Assembly: GCF_014216315.1 (NCBI RefSeq)
Contig: NZ_CP045702.1
Coordinates: 3,534,001-3,598,000, forward strand
DNA length: 64,000 nt
Direction: 5' to 3'
DNA from: Streptomyces finlayi
Lineage (GTDB): Bacteria > Actinomycetota > Actinomycetes > Streptomycetales > Streptomycetaceae
Positions 50,357-59,579 of the stretch are shown piece by piece (position 1 is the stretch's first letter; the number at the start of each line of letters is the position of its first letter). The translations under genes were made by a program, and so were the position numbers. A model generated the notes under the pieces. It did not search any database, was not told the origin of the DNA, and saw nothing but the letters and a program-made list of their open reading frames with translations.

Positions 50357-51478
50357 GTGGAAACCTTCGAACGCGCCAAGCTGGACGCATACTTCGCCCG
50401 GATCGCCGCCCAGTTCACCCCCGACGAGCAGACCTCCGCGTTCCTGATCACCCACCTGCTGGCCGAGCGTCCCGCATTCGTCCGCGCCGTTGCCGCGATG
50501 ACCCAGCTCACGGCGGTGCTGCCCAAGCCGAAGTCCGTACACCCGGCTGCCCAGCGCGAGACCGAGCGGACCGTCGTCGTCGACACCCTGACCCGGGAAC
50601 TGTTCACCGACCCGGACACCGCGCTGGACTACCTCGAATCCCGGGCCGCCGGAGAACCCGTCTCCCTCCTCGACGTCGGCGGCTACTTCGCGCCCACCCT
50701 CACCGACATCCACAGCCGCTTCACCGGCCGCCTGGTCGGTGTCGTCGAGGACACCGAGAACGGCCACCGCCGCTACGCAGCCCTCGACAAACTGCCCTGC
50801 CCCGTCGTCTCGGTGGCCCGCTCCCCGCTCAAGGACCCCGAGGACTACCTCGTCGGCCAGTCCGTCGTGTTCTCCACCGAGGCCGTCATGCGCGGCCGCG
50901 GCGACATCCTCCATGGCCGCCCCGCCCTCGTGATCGGCTTCGGTAAGCTCGGCTCCTCCATCGCCCGACTTCTGCACGCCAAGGGCGTCCAGGTCACCGT
51001 CTTCGACATCAACCCCGTACGCCGCACCCAGGCCCTGTCCCAGGGCTTCACCGTCGCCCGCGACCGCGAGACCGCGCTCACCGGTGCCGGCCTGGTGCTC
51101 TGCGCGACCGGCGCGGTCTCCCTGCGCGGCGAGGACTTCTCCCACCTGCGCAATGGCGCCTACGTCGCCACCGTCACCTCCAGCGAGGACGAGCTCGACC
51201 TCGCCGGCCTGCCGGACGTCTACACCCGCACAGTCGTCGGCGACCACGTCACCCGCTACCAGACCACCGGCCATTACTTCTATCTGGCGAACGGCGGCAA
51301 TGCCGTCAACTTCATCCACGGCGCAAGCGTTGGACCGTTCATCTTCCTGATCCAGGCCGAGATCCTCGCCGCGATCAGGATGCTTACCCGCGGGGACCTC
51401 ACCCCTGGCATCCACGAGGTCCCCACACCCGACCGCGAGGCCATCGCGGCGACCTGGCTCTCCTACTTCAACAGGTGA
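50357..51478 (+). CDS. Rossmann-fold protein, adenosylhomocysteinase-like
   Basis: A 373-residue protein with a central NAD-binding domain like that of SAH hydrolase: GRPALVIGFGKLGSSIARLLHAKGVQVTVFDINPVRRTQALSQGF, followed by GAGLVLCATGAVSLRGEDFSHLRNGAYVATV, the arrangement seen in SAHH. The N-terminal substrate domain is reduced and differs, so hydrolysis of SAH is doubtful. It may act on another adenosyl or amino compound. It is followed by the NUDIX gene. The presence of a SAM synthetase in the neighbouring element may be relevant. Confidence 0.78.
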   Translation: METFERAKLDAYFARIAAQFTPDEQTSAFLITHLLAERPAFVRAVAAMTQLTAVLPKPKSVHPAAQRETERTVVVDTLTRELFTDPDTALDYLESRAAGEPVSLLDVGGYFAPTLTDIHSRFTGRLVGVVEDTENGHRRYAALDKLPCPVVSVARSPLKDPEDYLVGQSVVFSTEAVMRGRGDILHGRPALVIGFGKLGSSIARLLHAKGVQVTVFDINPVRRTQALSQGFTVARDRETALTGAGLVLCATGAVSLRGEDFSHLRNGAYVATVTSSEDELDLAGLPDVYTRTVVGDHVTRYQTTGHYFYLANGGNAVNFIHGASVGPFIFLIQAEILAAIRMLTRGDLTPGIHEVPTPDREAIAATWLSYFNR

Positions 51479-51483
51479 TCGCC

Positions 51484-52026
51484 ATGCCCATCACGCCGAA
51501 CCACATCCGCGCCACCATCACCGCGTACCTCGACCAGCGCCCCGAGGACAAGCGCGAGATCGCCGTCGTCCAGGGCCTCCTCAACGACGGTGACGACCTC
51601 ACCAGTCGCAAGTCCCTGCCGGGACACGTCACCGCAGGCGCGATCCTCCTCGGCCGCGACGGCCGCGTCCTGCACATCCTCCACAACGCCACCGGCAAAT
51701 GGCTATTGCCCGGCGGCCACATCGAGCCCTCCGACGACACGCTCCTGCAGGCCGCCGGCCGTGAACTCGCCGAGGAGACCGGCATCCCGCCCTACGTCGT
51801 CACCCCACACAGCGAGATCCCGCTGCACATCGATGTCCACCCCATCGACGCCAACCCCGCCAAGGACGAGCCCGCCCACCAGCACTTCGACTTCCGCTTC
51901 CTTTTCCGCACCACCGCTGACATCGGCGAACTGCAGACCGAAGAGGTCACTGACGCCGCATGGCACACAGTGGAAAGCCTCGCCGAAGAGCAGCTGAAGC
52001 AACGGGTCGCCCAGGCGCTTCTCTGA
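51484..52026 (+). CDS. NUDIX hydrolase
   Basis: A 180-residue protein. The Nudix box is GGHIEPSDDTLLQAAGRELAEETGI (with RELAEETG as REUXEEXGU). An N-terminal helical extension of about 45 residues precedes the core beta strands TAGAILLGRDGRVLHILHN. Nudix enzymes split nucleoside diphosphates linked to other groups. The ATG at 51484 has AGGTGA upstream; a GTG at 51475 overlaps the previous stop and is an alternative. Last gene of the plus-strand group. Confidence 0.9.
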   Translation: MPITPNHIRATITAYLDQRPEDKREIAVVQGLLNDGDDLTSRKSLPGHVTAGAILLGRDGRVLHILHNATGKWLLPGGHIEPSDDTLLQAAGRELAEETGIPPYVVTPHSEIPLHIDVHPIDANPAKDEPAHQHFDFRFLFRTTADIGELQTEEVTDAAWHTVESLAEEQLKQRVAQALL

Positions 52027-52597
52027 CCATCGAGGAACTGGCGCTCCCGAGCACGACCGCGATGCCGTCGTACTCGGGGCACCCTCGCCTGCGGTCAGTT
52101 GCGGCCCAGCCTCTGTCGCCTCGGGTCTTACCCGGCATCGCCGGGCAGGGCGCGCCGGATCCAGACGGTTCTTCGGAGCTCGTACTGGCACTCTCACCCT
52201 TCATCCCCGCTTCCAGAGAGGCGTGGCACCGTCATTGGAGCTGAACCCGTTCGTCGTCCGGGATGTTCATCGACTCGGCCGGCACGGCGGCGAGCGCGGC
52301 CACATCGGTGTTGTCGATGTCGGAGTCGAAAACCCACCGAATGTTGTCCTCGGGCGTAGCCCGCCAGGGCAAACGTAGGTCCCGGCCGCTCAGCGGCCGG
52401 GACCTACGTCGTTCGTGCTCTCCGTTGTGGTCTCGGCAGCCCTGACCTCACGCTTCTCCGGCCGAACGGCTGCCCCTGTCCACGTCGACGGATCGTAAAC
52501 AGGGAACACCGACTACTCGATCGCCGGCTCCTACCAGTACCGGGGCCGGAATCACGTATGTGGCTCACCCGGGGGACAGGGGTGTAGAAAAGACTAT
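52027..52597. other. Intergenic region at the presumed right edge of the accessory island
   Basis: About 570 bases with no supported gene. It contains the perfect hairpin 52373-52409 and no tRNA or copy of the att sequence. It could contain the lost right end of the older element. Confidence 0.4.
52373..52409. terminator. 17-bp hairpin terminator
   Basis: ACGTAGGTCCCGGCCGC and its perfect complement flank the loop TCA. It is well placed to separate the NUDIX group from the SpoIIE gene. Confidence 0.8.
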
Positions 52598-55348
52598 GTG
52601 ATCAGGTGCTTCGACCGACTGCGGGGCGTGTCGGTTCGGTCACTGCTCCCCAAGAGCCCCAGAAGTGTCGCCGGGCAGGTCTTCATCCTCCAGGCGGCAG
52701 TCGTCGTCCTGCTCGTCATCAGCGCGATTCTGGTGCTCGCGCTGCAGACCCGGCGCGATCTCGACAACGAGGCCAAGAACCGCTCGGTCGCGGTCGCGGA
52801 GACGTTCGCCCATTCACCGGGGCTCATCGCGGCCATGAATTCACCCGATCCCTCCCGGGTGCTCCAGCCGATCACCGAGAAGACCCGCAGCGCGGCGGGC
52901 GTGGACTTCATCGTGGTGATGGACACCAAGGGCATCCGCTACACGCATCCGCTGCCGGAGCGGATCGGGAAGCGTTTCGTGGGCACCATCGAACCGTCCC
53001 TGGCGGGCAAGGTCCTCGTCGAGAACGTGCAGGGGCCCCTGGGCCACGAGGTGCAGGCGGTGGTGCCGGTGACCGCACCGGGCGGCAAGGTGGTGGGCCT
53101 GGTCTCGGCCGGTCTCACGGTCCGCAATGTGAGCAGCGAGATCAACCACCAGCTGATCGCCATCCTGGGCACGGGCGCGGTGGGCCTCGCGTTGGCCACC
53201 GGCGGCACCGCGCTGGCCACCAGACGCCTCAGGCGCCAGACCCACGGGCTCGGCCCGGCGGAGATGACCCGCATGTACGAGCACCACGACGCGGTCCTGC
53301 ATGCCGTGCGGGAAGGCGTCGTCATCGTCGCGGGCGACGGGACGGTGCTGCTCGCCAACGACGAGGCCCGGCGGCTGCTGGGACTGGCCCCCGACTCCGA
53401 GGGCCGCCCGGTCGCGGAGCTGGAAGGACTCGATCCCGGCACAGCCGAGCTGCTGGCGTCCGGCCGGGAGGCCACCGACGAGGTCCATGCGACGGGGGAC
53501 CGGCTGCTGGTGGTGAACCAGCGGCCCACCGACGGCCCCGGGGGCCCGATGGGGACTGTCGCGACCATCCGCGACTCCACGGAGCTGCGGGCGCTCACGG
53601 GCCGGGCCGAGGTGGCACGCGAACGGCTGCGGCTGCTGTACGACGCGGGGGTCGGCATCGGTACCACGCTCGACGTCAGACGCACGGCCGAGGAACTGGC
53701 CGAGGTCGCGGTGCCCGCCTTCGCCGACTTCGTGACCGTCGACCTGCCCGACCCGGTGCTCAACGGGGAGGAGCCCAACCCCACGAGCTCGGAGATGCGC
53801 CGGACCGCCGTCAGCGGCATCCGCGACGACCACCCGCTGTACGAGCGCGGCCGGCTGATCGATTTCCTTCCGTCGACCCCGCAGGCCCGCGGGTTCGGCA
53901 GCGGGCACGCCGAGCTGGTGCCGGACCTGTCGCGGGCGCCGGGCTGGCAGGCGCAGGACCCGGAGCGTACGGAAGAGATCATCGGCTACGGCATCCACTC
54001 GCTCATCACCGTCCCCCTCCAGGCCCGCGGGGCCGTGCTGGGGGTGGCCAACTTCTGGCGCTCGGAGACGCCCGGGCCCTTCGACGACGACGACCTCTCC
54101 CTGGCCGAGGAACTGGTCGCCCGCGCCGCGCTGTCCGTGGACAACGCCCGCCGCTACACCCGTGAGCACGCCCTGGCCGTGACGCTCCAGCGCAGCCTGC
54201 TGCCGCGGGCACTACCCCGGCACAGCGCCGTCGAGGTGGCACACCGCTACCTGCCCGCGCAGTCCGGGGTGGGCGGCGACTGGTTCGACGTGATCCCGCT
54301 GCCGGGCAGCCGCGTGGCCCTGGTCGTCGGCGACGTCGTCGGCCACGGCCTGCACGCGGCGGCGACGATGGGGCGCCTGCGCACCGCGGTGCACAACTTC
54401 TCCACGCTGGACCAGCCGCCCGACGAACTCCTCAGCCACCTCGACGACCTGGTGGGGCGTATCGACCAGGACGAGGCGGGTGCCACAGGCGGGCTGGAGG
54501 GCTCGGCGATGACCGGGGCCACCTGCTTGTACGCGGTCTACGACCCGGTCACCCGCCGCTGCTGCTTCGCCCGCGCCGGGCATCCGCCGCCCGCCGTGGT
54601 CCGCCCCGACGGGAGCGTCGAGTTCCCCGACCTCCCGGCCGGACCGCCGCTCGGGCTCGGCATCATGCCGTTCGAGACCATGGAACTGGACATCGAGGAG
54701 GGCAGCCGGCTCGTCTTCTACACCGACGGGCTGATCGAGGACCGCACCCGGGACATCGACGTCGGCATGGAACTGCTGCGCCAGGCGCTCTCCCGTACCG
54801 ACCGCACACCGGAGCAGACCTGCCAGGACGTGCTCGGCGCGCTGCTGCCCGGCCGCGCGAAGGACGACGTGGCGCTGCTGGTCGCCCGTACCCGGGCCCT
54901 GCGGCCCGACCGGGTCGCGGAATGGGACGTGCCGCCCGCCCCCAGCGCCGTCGCCGGGATGCGGGCCGCGGCTGCCGCGAAGCTCAGGGAATGGGGGCTG
55001 GCGGATCTGGAGTTCGGTACGGAACTGATCCTGAGCGAGCTGCTCACCAACGCGATCCGCTACGGCTCCCCGCCGATCAGGGTACGGCTGCTGTACGACC
55101 AGGGCCTGACCTGCGAAGTGACCGACGGCAGCAGCACATCGCCCCATCTGCGGTACGCGGCCACGACGGACGAAGGAGGCCGCGGGCTGTTCCTGGTCGC
55201 CCGGACCTCCGAGCGCTGGGGCACCCGCTACACCGCCGAAGGAAAGATCATCTGGGCGGAGCAGCTCCTCCCCGGCGAAGGGGCCCCGCCACCGGACCTG
55301 GACGGCGAAGCACTGCTCGACCTCTTCCCTGACGACGAACTCCTCTGA
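52598..55348 (+). CDS. Membrane sensor SpoIIE-type serine phosphatase with HATPase domain
   Basis: A 916-residue multidomain regulator. TM1 (about 27-48), an extracytoplasmic sCache-like sensor of CitA/DcuS type (about 50-185, with FIVVMDTKGIRYTHPLPERIGK), TM2 (about 188-208), PAS (about 228-330), GAF (about 355-525), SpoIIE/PP2C phosphatase (about 545-770, GVGGDWFDVIPLPG, VGDVVGHGLHAAATM, FYTDGLIEDR, KDDVALLV) and a C-terminal anti-sigma-type HATPase (LSELLTNAIRYGS, GRGLFLVARTSERWG). Such proteins set anti-sigma partner switches from an external signal. GTG start at 52598; a GTG at 52628 (SVRSLLPK) is an alternative. Confidence 0.92.
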   Translation: MIRCFDRLRGVSVRSLLPKSPRSVAGQVFILQAAVVVLLVISAILVLALQTRRDLDNEAKNRSVAVAETFAHSPGLIAAMNSPDPSRVLQPITEKTRSAAGVDFIVVMDTKGIRYTHPLPERIGKRFVGTIEPSLAGKVLVENVQGPLGHEVQAVVPVTAPGGKVVGLVSAGLTVRNVSSEINHQLIAILGTGAVGLALATGGTALATRRLRRQTHGLGPAEMTRMYEHHDAVLHAVREGVVIVAGDGTVLLANDEARRLLGLAPDSEGRPVAELEGLDPGTAELLASGREATDEVHATGDRLLVVNQRPTDGPGGPMGTVATIRDSTELRALTGRAEVARERLRLLYDAGVGIGTTLDVRRTAEELAEVAVPAFADFVTVDLPDPVLNGEEPNPTSSEMRRTAVSGIRDDHPLYERGRLIDFLPSTPQARGFGSGHAELVPDLSRAPGWQAQDPERTEEIIGYGIHSLITVPLQARGAVLGVANFWRSETPGPFDDDDLSLAEELVARAALSVDNARRYTREHALAVTLQRSLLPRALPRHSAVEVAHRYLPAQSGVGGDWFDVIPLPGSRVALVVGDVVGHGLHAAATMGRLRTAVHNFSTLDQPPDELLSHLDDLVGRIDQDEAGATGGLEGSAMTGATCLYAVYDPVTRRCCFARAGHPPPAVVRPDGSVEFPDLPAGPPLGLGIMPFETMELDIEEGSRLVFYTDGLIEDRTRDIDVGMELLRQALSRTDRTPEQTCQDVLGALLPGRAKDDVALLVARTRALRPDRVAEWDVPPAPSAVAGMRAAAAAKLREWGLADLEFGTELILSELLTNAIRYGSPPIRVRLLYDQGLTCEVTDGSSTSPHLRYAATTDEGGRGLFLVARTSERWGTRYTAEGKIIWAEQLLPGEGAPPPDLDGEALLDLFPDDELL

Positions 55349-55419
55349 CGTCCCCGCCTGACGCCACCGCCGGGGCCTTGCGCCCGATGCCGCCGGGGCG
55401 CCCCGCCCGGGGCCGGGCG

Positions 55420-55628
55420 TCAACCGGGGAGTTCGCGTTCGACCACCTGGAACCCCGAGGCCAGGCCCGCGCCGGTCATCGGGCCGTCCGTGTCGAACGC
55501 CGCGACATCCCCGGCCCATCGCCTTCTGGGAATTCGGCGAGGCGGTACGGAATCCGCAGAGCGTCCGGGCGTGAAATCCTGAGCCTGTCCCGCTGGGCAT
55601 GCGGCGTGAAGCGGGTGACGTAGCCCAT
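55420..55628 (-). pseudogene. RelE/ParE-like toxin remnant
   Basis: An ATG at 55628, six bases after the stop of the small gene upstream, opens GYVTRFTPHAQRDRLRISRPDALRIPYRLAEF, which resembles the start of a RelE/ParE toxin. The continuation (GDVAAFDTDGP) is in another frame and the rest of the toxin is replaced by about 20 unrelated residues (MTGAGLASGFQVVERELPG). The translated frame ends after 50 residues at 55476. It looks like a frameshifted and deleted gene. The assignment is by pattern only. Confidence 0.4.
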
Positions 55629-55634
55629 GGCCGA

Positions 55635-55850
55635 TCAGCTCGGGTCGGCGCGGAGCGCGGCAGCCATCTCTTCGAGGGAGACCGACCCCTCAGTGCCTTC
55701 GGACTCGGACTCCGGCCGGGGCGGGGGTGCCTGGGGTGCCTGCTGGGCGGCCCATCGTCCCTGCTGGCGGCGTGAGACACGGTTCGATACGGCGGTCGCC
55801 GTTCCAGCGACAACGGCAGTACGCGCGACCCCCCGGATGAGACCTGGCAT
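55635..55850 (-). CDS. Small hypothetical protein, possibly chimeric
   Basis: A 71-residue protein. The head MPGLIRGVARTAVVAGTATAVSNRVSRRQ is typical of small actinobacterial proteins that normally end in a SHOCT domain. Here a Pro/Glu-rich linker leads to SLEEMAAALRADPS, which is not SHOCT and looks more like the end of an antitoxin. As the next gene is a toxin-like remnant, it may be a fusion of two former genes. Head contains a weak membrane-like segment. Confidence 0.5.
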   Translation of the reverse strand: MPGLIRGVARTAVVAGTATAVSNRVSRRQQGRWAAQQAPQAPPPRPESESEGTEGSVSLEEMAAALRADPS

Positions 55851-55897
55851 GACTGTTTCCCTTCAACTCAGCTGGATCGGCGGACGCCGCCGGTTGC

Positions 55898-56341
55898 TCA
55901 GTGCGCAGCCTCAGCCGCGTCGAGCGCGCCGATGACGGCAGCCACCGGGATCCGATCGGAGGCGACCAACCTGGCACCGGCACGGCGCAGGGCGGTGGCG
56001 AAGGGAGCGGCCCACAGGTTCTCGTAGATCAGGATGCCGGCGGAGCTCCCGGGCTTCAGCGCGGTGGCCGCCTCCTCGAGGTCGTCCTGCCCCAGGAGGC
56101 CGGAGGACGCGCCCTCGAAAACGGCCAGGTCGCGATTGCCGTCACCAGTCAGGTCGGCGATCTCCATGCCGGTCACGGAACCGTCATCCTCCTTCCTGAC
56201 GAACATCAGGTCGAGGATCCGGATCAGGCCGCGGTCCACGAGATCGACCAGGAGAGGGAACCCCTCACCAGTCATTCGGTTCCCGGGGAACTCAACGACC
56301 AGATAGTCGATCGGGCCCACTTCTTCGAGTTCGTCGCTCAC
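55898..56341 (-). CDS. DUF6325 family protein
   Basis: A 147-residue protein: VGPIDYLVVEFPGNRMTGEGFPLLVDLVDRGLIRILDLMFVRKEDDGSV through GILIYENLWAAPFATALRRAGARLVASDRIP. It fits the DUF6325 family (formerly DUF1269-like), which often accompanies small SHOCT proteins. GTG start with GAGGTGA before it. Function unknown; probably a small soluble or membrane-associated stress protein. Confidence 0.75.
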   Translation of the reverse strand: MSDELEEVGPIDYLVVEFPGNRMTGEGFPLLVDLVDRGLIRILDLMFVRKEDDGSVTGMEIADLTGDGNRDLAVFEGASSGLLGQDDLEEAATALKPGSSAGILIYENLWAAPFATALRRAGARLVASDRIPVAAVIGALDAAEAAH

Positions 56342-56495
56342 GGCGTCACCTCTGGTGCTGGTTGTTTCCCCCTACAACCCCCATCACGAACGCCAATTGC
56401 ATCATCGGACCACAGCCGTCGCATCTCGGCAGGCCGTTCACCCGCCTGGTTCGCTCAGGTCGCGTGCTGCGGGCCGCACGGATCTGCTGGTGGCC

Positions 56496-57831
56496 ATGAG
56501 CGACAGCGGTGACGAGCAGCTCTCGGCCCGGGAGCACAGCGAGCTGGACGGACTGCGGCAGCGGGTGAACGCCCTGGAGGGTGCCGGACCGCCCAGGGCG
56601 GCGCGGCGTCACCCGTTTCGATCGCTGGGCTCGGTCCTGCTGATCCTTTTCGCCGCGCTGCTGTCGCTGCTGTCCGTCGTGGCGGTGTGGGCGAACAGCA
56701 TCGTGCAGGACACGGCCCTACGTCGCCACCGTCGGCCCCCTGGCAAGCGATCCCGATGTGCAGCAGGCGGTCACCAACCGGGTCACCGATGCCGTGCTGG
56801 CGCAGGTCGATGTGGACGCACTGGTCAAGCAGCTGACGGACGCGGCCGCGGAGAAGGGCGTCCCGCCACGGGTGGCCACGCTGCTGGGCGATCTGGACGA
56901 ACCGATCGCCAGCGGTCTCAAGCGACTGGTCAGCAGCACGGTGGAACAGGTGGTCACCAGCAGTGCCTTCGAGACCGTCTGGGTGAACGCCAACCGCAGG
57001 GCGCACACGGCGCTGGACAAGGCCCTGACAGGCCAGTCCGACAGCACGGTCAGGCTGGAGAACAACCAGGTCGTCATCGACCTCGGTCCGATCGTCGCCC
57101 AGGTGAAGGACCAGCTGGTCGATGCCGGCTTCTCGCCCGCCGCGAAGATCCCGGCCGTCCACACGAACTTCGTCGTGTTCGCGTCGGAGGATGTCGGCAA
57201 GGTCAAGACCTACGTGCGCGTGCTGGAGATCCTCGGCGGCTGGCTGCCCGTCATCGCGTTGCTGATCGCGGCCGCCGGAGTGTACGTGGCGTTCAACCGC
57301 CGGCACGCGCTCATCGGGGCCGCGCTGGCCGTGTTCGTCGCCATGCTGGTTCTCGGAATCGGCCTCACCGTCGCCCGTGACGTCTATCTCGACCATCTGC
57401 CGCCCGGGGCGTCCCAGGCCGCGGCAGGAACCGTGTACGACGCCCTGGTGAAGTTCCTGCGTGCCGGCGTCAGGGCGCTCGCCGCGGTCGCCCTCTTCAC
57501 CGCCATCGGCGCCTTCCTCGCCGGACCTTCCCGGATCGCCGTCCTCACACGCACCGGCTGCCGGAGAAGCATCGGCGCCCTGCGCGACGTCGCGACATCG
57601 GCAGGGCTTCGTCTCGGTGCGGTCGGGCGGTTCGTCCATCGGTTCAAGCGCTGGATCGGGGTGGCCATCCTGGTCGTCGCCGCGGTCGTTCTGTTCACCT
57701 GGAACTACCCGACGACGGCGGTCGTGGTGTGGACCGCGGTGATCATCCTGGCGGGCTTCGCGATCCGCGAATTCCTGGACGATGACTCCGCACCGCCCGC
57801 CGCCTCCCGGGCCGGTTCCGCCGCTCACTGA
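56496..57831 (+). pseudogene. Frameshifted integral membrane protein
   Basis: The N-terminal frame from 56496 (SDSGDEQLSAREHSELDGLRQRVNALE, then TM LGSVLLILFAALLSLLSVVAVWA) reaches IVQDT at about 56715. The continuation YVATVGPLASDPDVQQAVTNRVTDAVLAQVDV is in another frame and runs to 57831 with four more hydrophobic segments. In intact relatives I recall (QVSDTDRYVATV...), the two parts are joined. Two bases appear to be missing at the joint. The long second part has an ATG at 56758 and might be made alone, but would lack the first membrane segment. Confidence 0.72.
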
Positions 57832-58082
57832 CCCGGCTCGCCGCTAGCCCCCTCCGGGGATACGTTGCCGAGGAAGCCTATGGGCTCCCCACCCGTCGGC
57901 ACGAGCCGTCTGGCGGACCTCCGATACAGCGGGGCGAAGCTCGCCCCGAGACAGTTCCCGTCAGGGCGCGGTCGCGATGACGGCTGCGACACGGCTTGCG
58001 GCCTGCCGCGCATCGGAGCGGTCAATCCACTATTGACGGCCCTTCGCCCTGGTGGGGCCGACCATCCCCAGGAGCTGCTGCC

Positions 58083-59501
58083 ATGACCGAGAACCACCGG
58101 AACGGGCGCGGGTTGCGGCGCCACACTCCGCAGGAGCGGGCCGCGCTGGGCAAGGCGGCGCGGGCCTCCGTGCCCCGCTCCAGCCACGCCGAGTTCTCTC
58201 CGGGGCCCCAGCGGACGGACCCGTTGGAGATCATCGAGAAGCAATCGGCGACACGGCTGTCCGAGCTCGTGCCGATCCGCTACGGAAGGATGTCCGAGTC
58301 GCCGTTCCGGTTCTACCGCGGGGCCGCCGCCATCATGGCGTCGGACCTCGCGGACACACCGCGGACGGGCCTGCGGGCCCAACTGTGCGGCGACGCTCAC
58401 ATGTTGAACTTCCGGCTGCTGGCCTCACCCGAGCGCCGGCTCATGTTCGACATCAACGACTTCGACGAGACGCTGCCGGGCCCATGGGAGTGGGACGTCA
58501 AGCGCCTGGCCGCCAGCCTCGTCATCGCCAGCCGTTCGAACGGCTTCAGCACCAAGGAGCGCGCCGAGATCGTACGGGCCACCGTGCGGTCCTATCGCGA
58601 GAGCGTGCGCGCCTTCGCCGGCATCGGCAACCTGGCTGTCTGGTACGCCCAGTTCGACGTGGCATGGGTACGGGGCCGGTTCGGGGCGGACCTGTCCGCG
58701 CGGGGCCGTGAACGCTGGGCGCAGGCCGTGGCGAAGGCGCGCTCGCACGACACCGTTCAGGTCTTCGACAAGCTCACCCACGTCGTCGCCGGCGAGCGCC
58801 GGATCATCCCCGATCCGCCGCTCATCACGCCCCTTGAGGACCTGCTGCCGGACGAACGGCGCGGTCGGCTGGAGCAGCAGATCAGCCGGCTGATCGAGCG
58901 CTACGGCAGGACCCTCCAGTCGGACCGGCGGTTCCTGCTGGAGCAGTACCGGGTGGCCGACATGGCGCGCAAGGTCGTGGGGGTCGGCAGTGTGGGCACC
59001 CGCTGCTGGATCGTGCTCCTGCTGGGACGGGACGACGAGGACCCGCTGTTCCTCCAGGCCAAGGAGGCAGACGAGTCGGTACTGGCGCCCCATGTCGGGG
59101 GCGGCACGTATTCGACACAGGGCGAGAGGGTCGTCTCCGGGCAGCGGCTGATGCAGGCCACCAGCGACATCTTCCTGGGCTGGGAACAGGTCGAGGGGAT
59201 CGACGGCCAACGGCGGGACTTCTACGTGCGGCAGTTGCGGGACTGGAAGGGCGTCGCCGTGGCCGAGGACATGGTGCCGCGGGGCATGCGGACGTTCGGT
59301 GCTCTGTGCGGTGCGACGCTGGCCCGCGCCCACGCCAGGTCCGGCGACCGCATCGCCATCGCCGCCTATATGGGCGGCGGCGACTCCTTCGACCGGGCGC
59401 TGGTGACGTTCGCCGAGCGCTACGCCGATCAGAACGAGCGGGACCACCAGGCACTCGTCGACGCCATCAGCGCCGGAAGACTGTCGGCCGCGAACGCCTG
59501 A
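58083..59501 (+). CDS. DUF2252 family protein
   Basis: A 472-residue protein of the DUF2252 family, with a kinase-like layout: MSESPFRFYRGAAAIMASDLA, LRAQLCGDAHMLNFRLLASPERRLMFDINDFDETLPGPWEWDVKRLAAS, and WIVLLLGRDDEDPLFLQAKEADESVLAP. GDAHxxNF and DINDFDE resemble the catalytic HxDxxxxN and metal Asp of APH-type kinases. The substrate is unknown. The ATG at 58083 has AGGAG upstream. It seems intact, unlike several neighbours. Confidence 0.85.
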   Translation: MTENHRNGRGLRRHTPQERAALGKAARASVPRSSHAEFSPGPQRTDPLEIIEKQSATRLSELVPIRYGRMSESPFRFYRGAAAIMASDLADTPRTGLRAQLCGDAHMLNFRLLASPERRLMFDINDFDETLPGPWEWDVKRLAASLVIASRSNGFSTKERAEIVRATVRSYRESVRAFAGIGNLAVWYAQFDVAWVRGRFGADLSARGRERWAQAVAKARSHDTVQVFDKLTHVVAGERRIIPDPPLITPLEDLLPDERRGRLEQQISRLIERYGRTLQSDRRFLLEQYRVADMARKVVGVGSVGTRCWIVLLLGRDDEDPLFLQAKEADESVLAPHVGGGTYSTQGERVVSGQRLMQATSDIFLGWEQVEGIDGQRRDFYVRQLRDWKGVAVAEDMVPRGMRTFGALCGATLARAHARSGDRIAIAAYMGGGDSFDRALVTFAERYADQNERDHQALVDAISAGRLSAANA

Positions 59502-59515
59502 GGAAGCATCACGAC

Positions 59516-59548
59516 GCCGCGCCGACTGCTGCGAGCAGTCGGCGCGGC
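59516..59548. terminator. Terminator after the DUF2252 gene
   Basis: GCCGCGCCGACTGCT and its perfect complement AGCAGTCGGCGCGGC flank the loop GCG, 15 bases past the stop at 59501. Confidence 0.88.
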
Positions 59549-59579
59549 TCCATTTCCCCGGGTCAGTGGAGAAGCCGGG

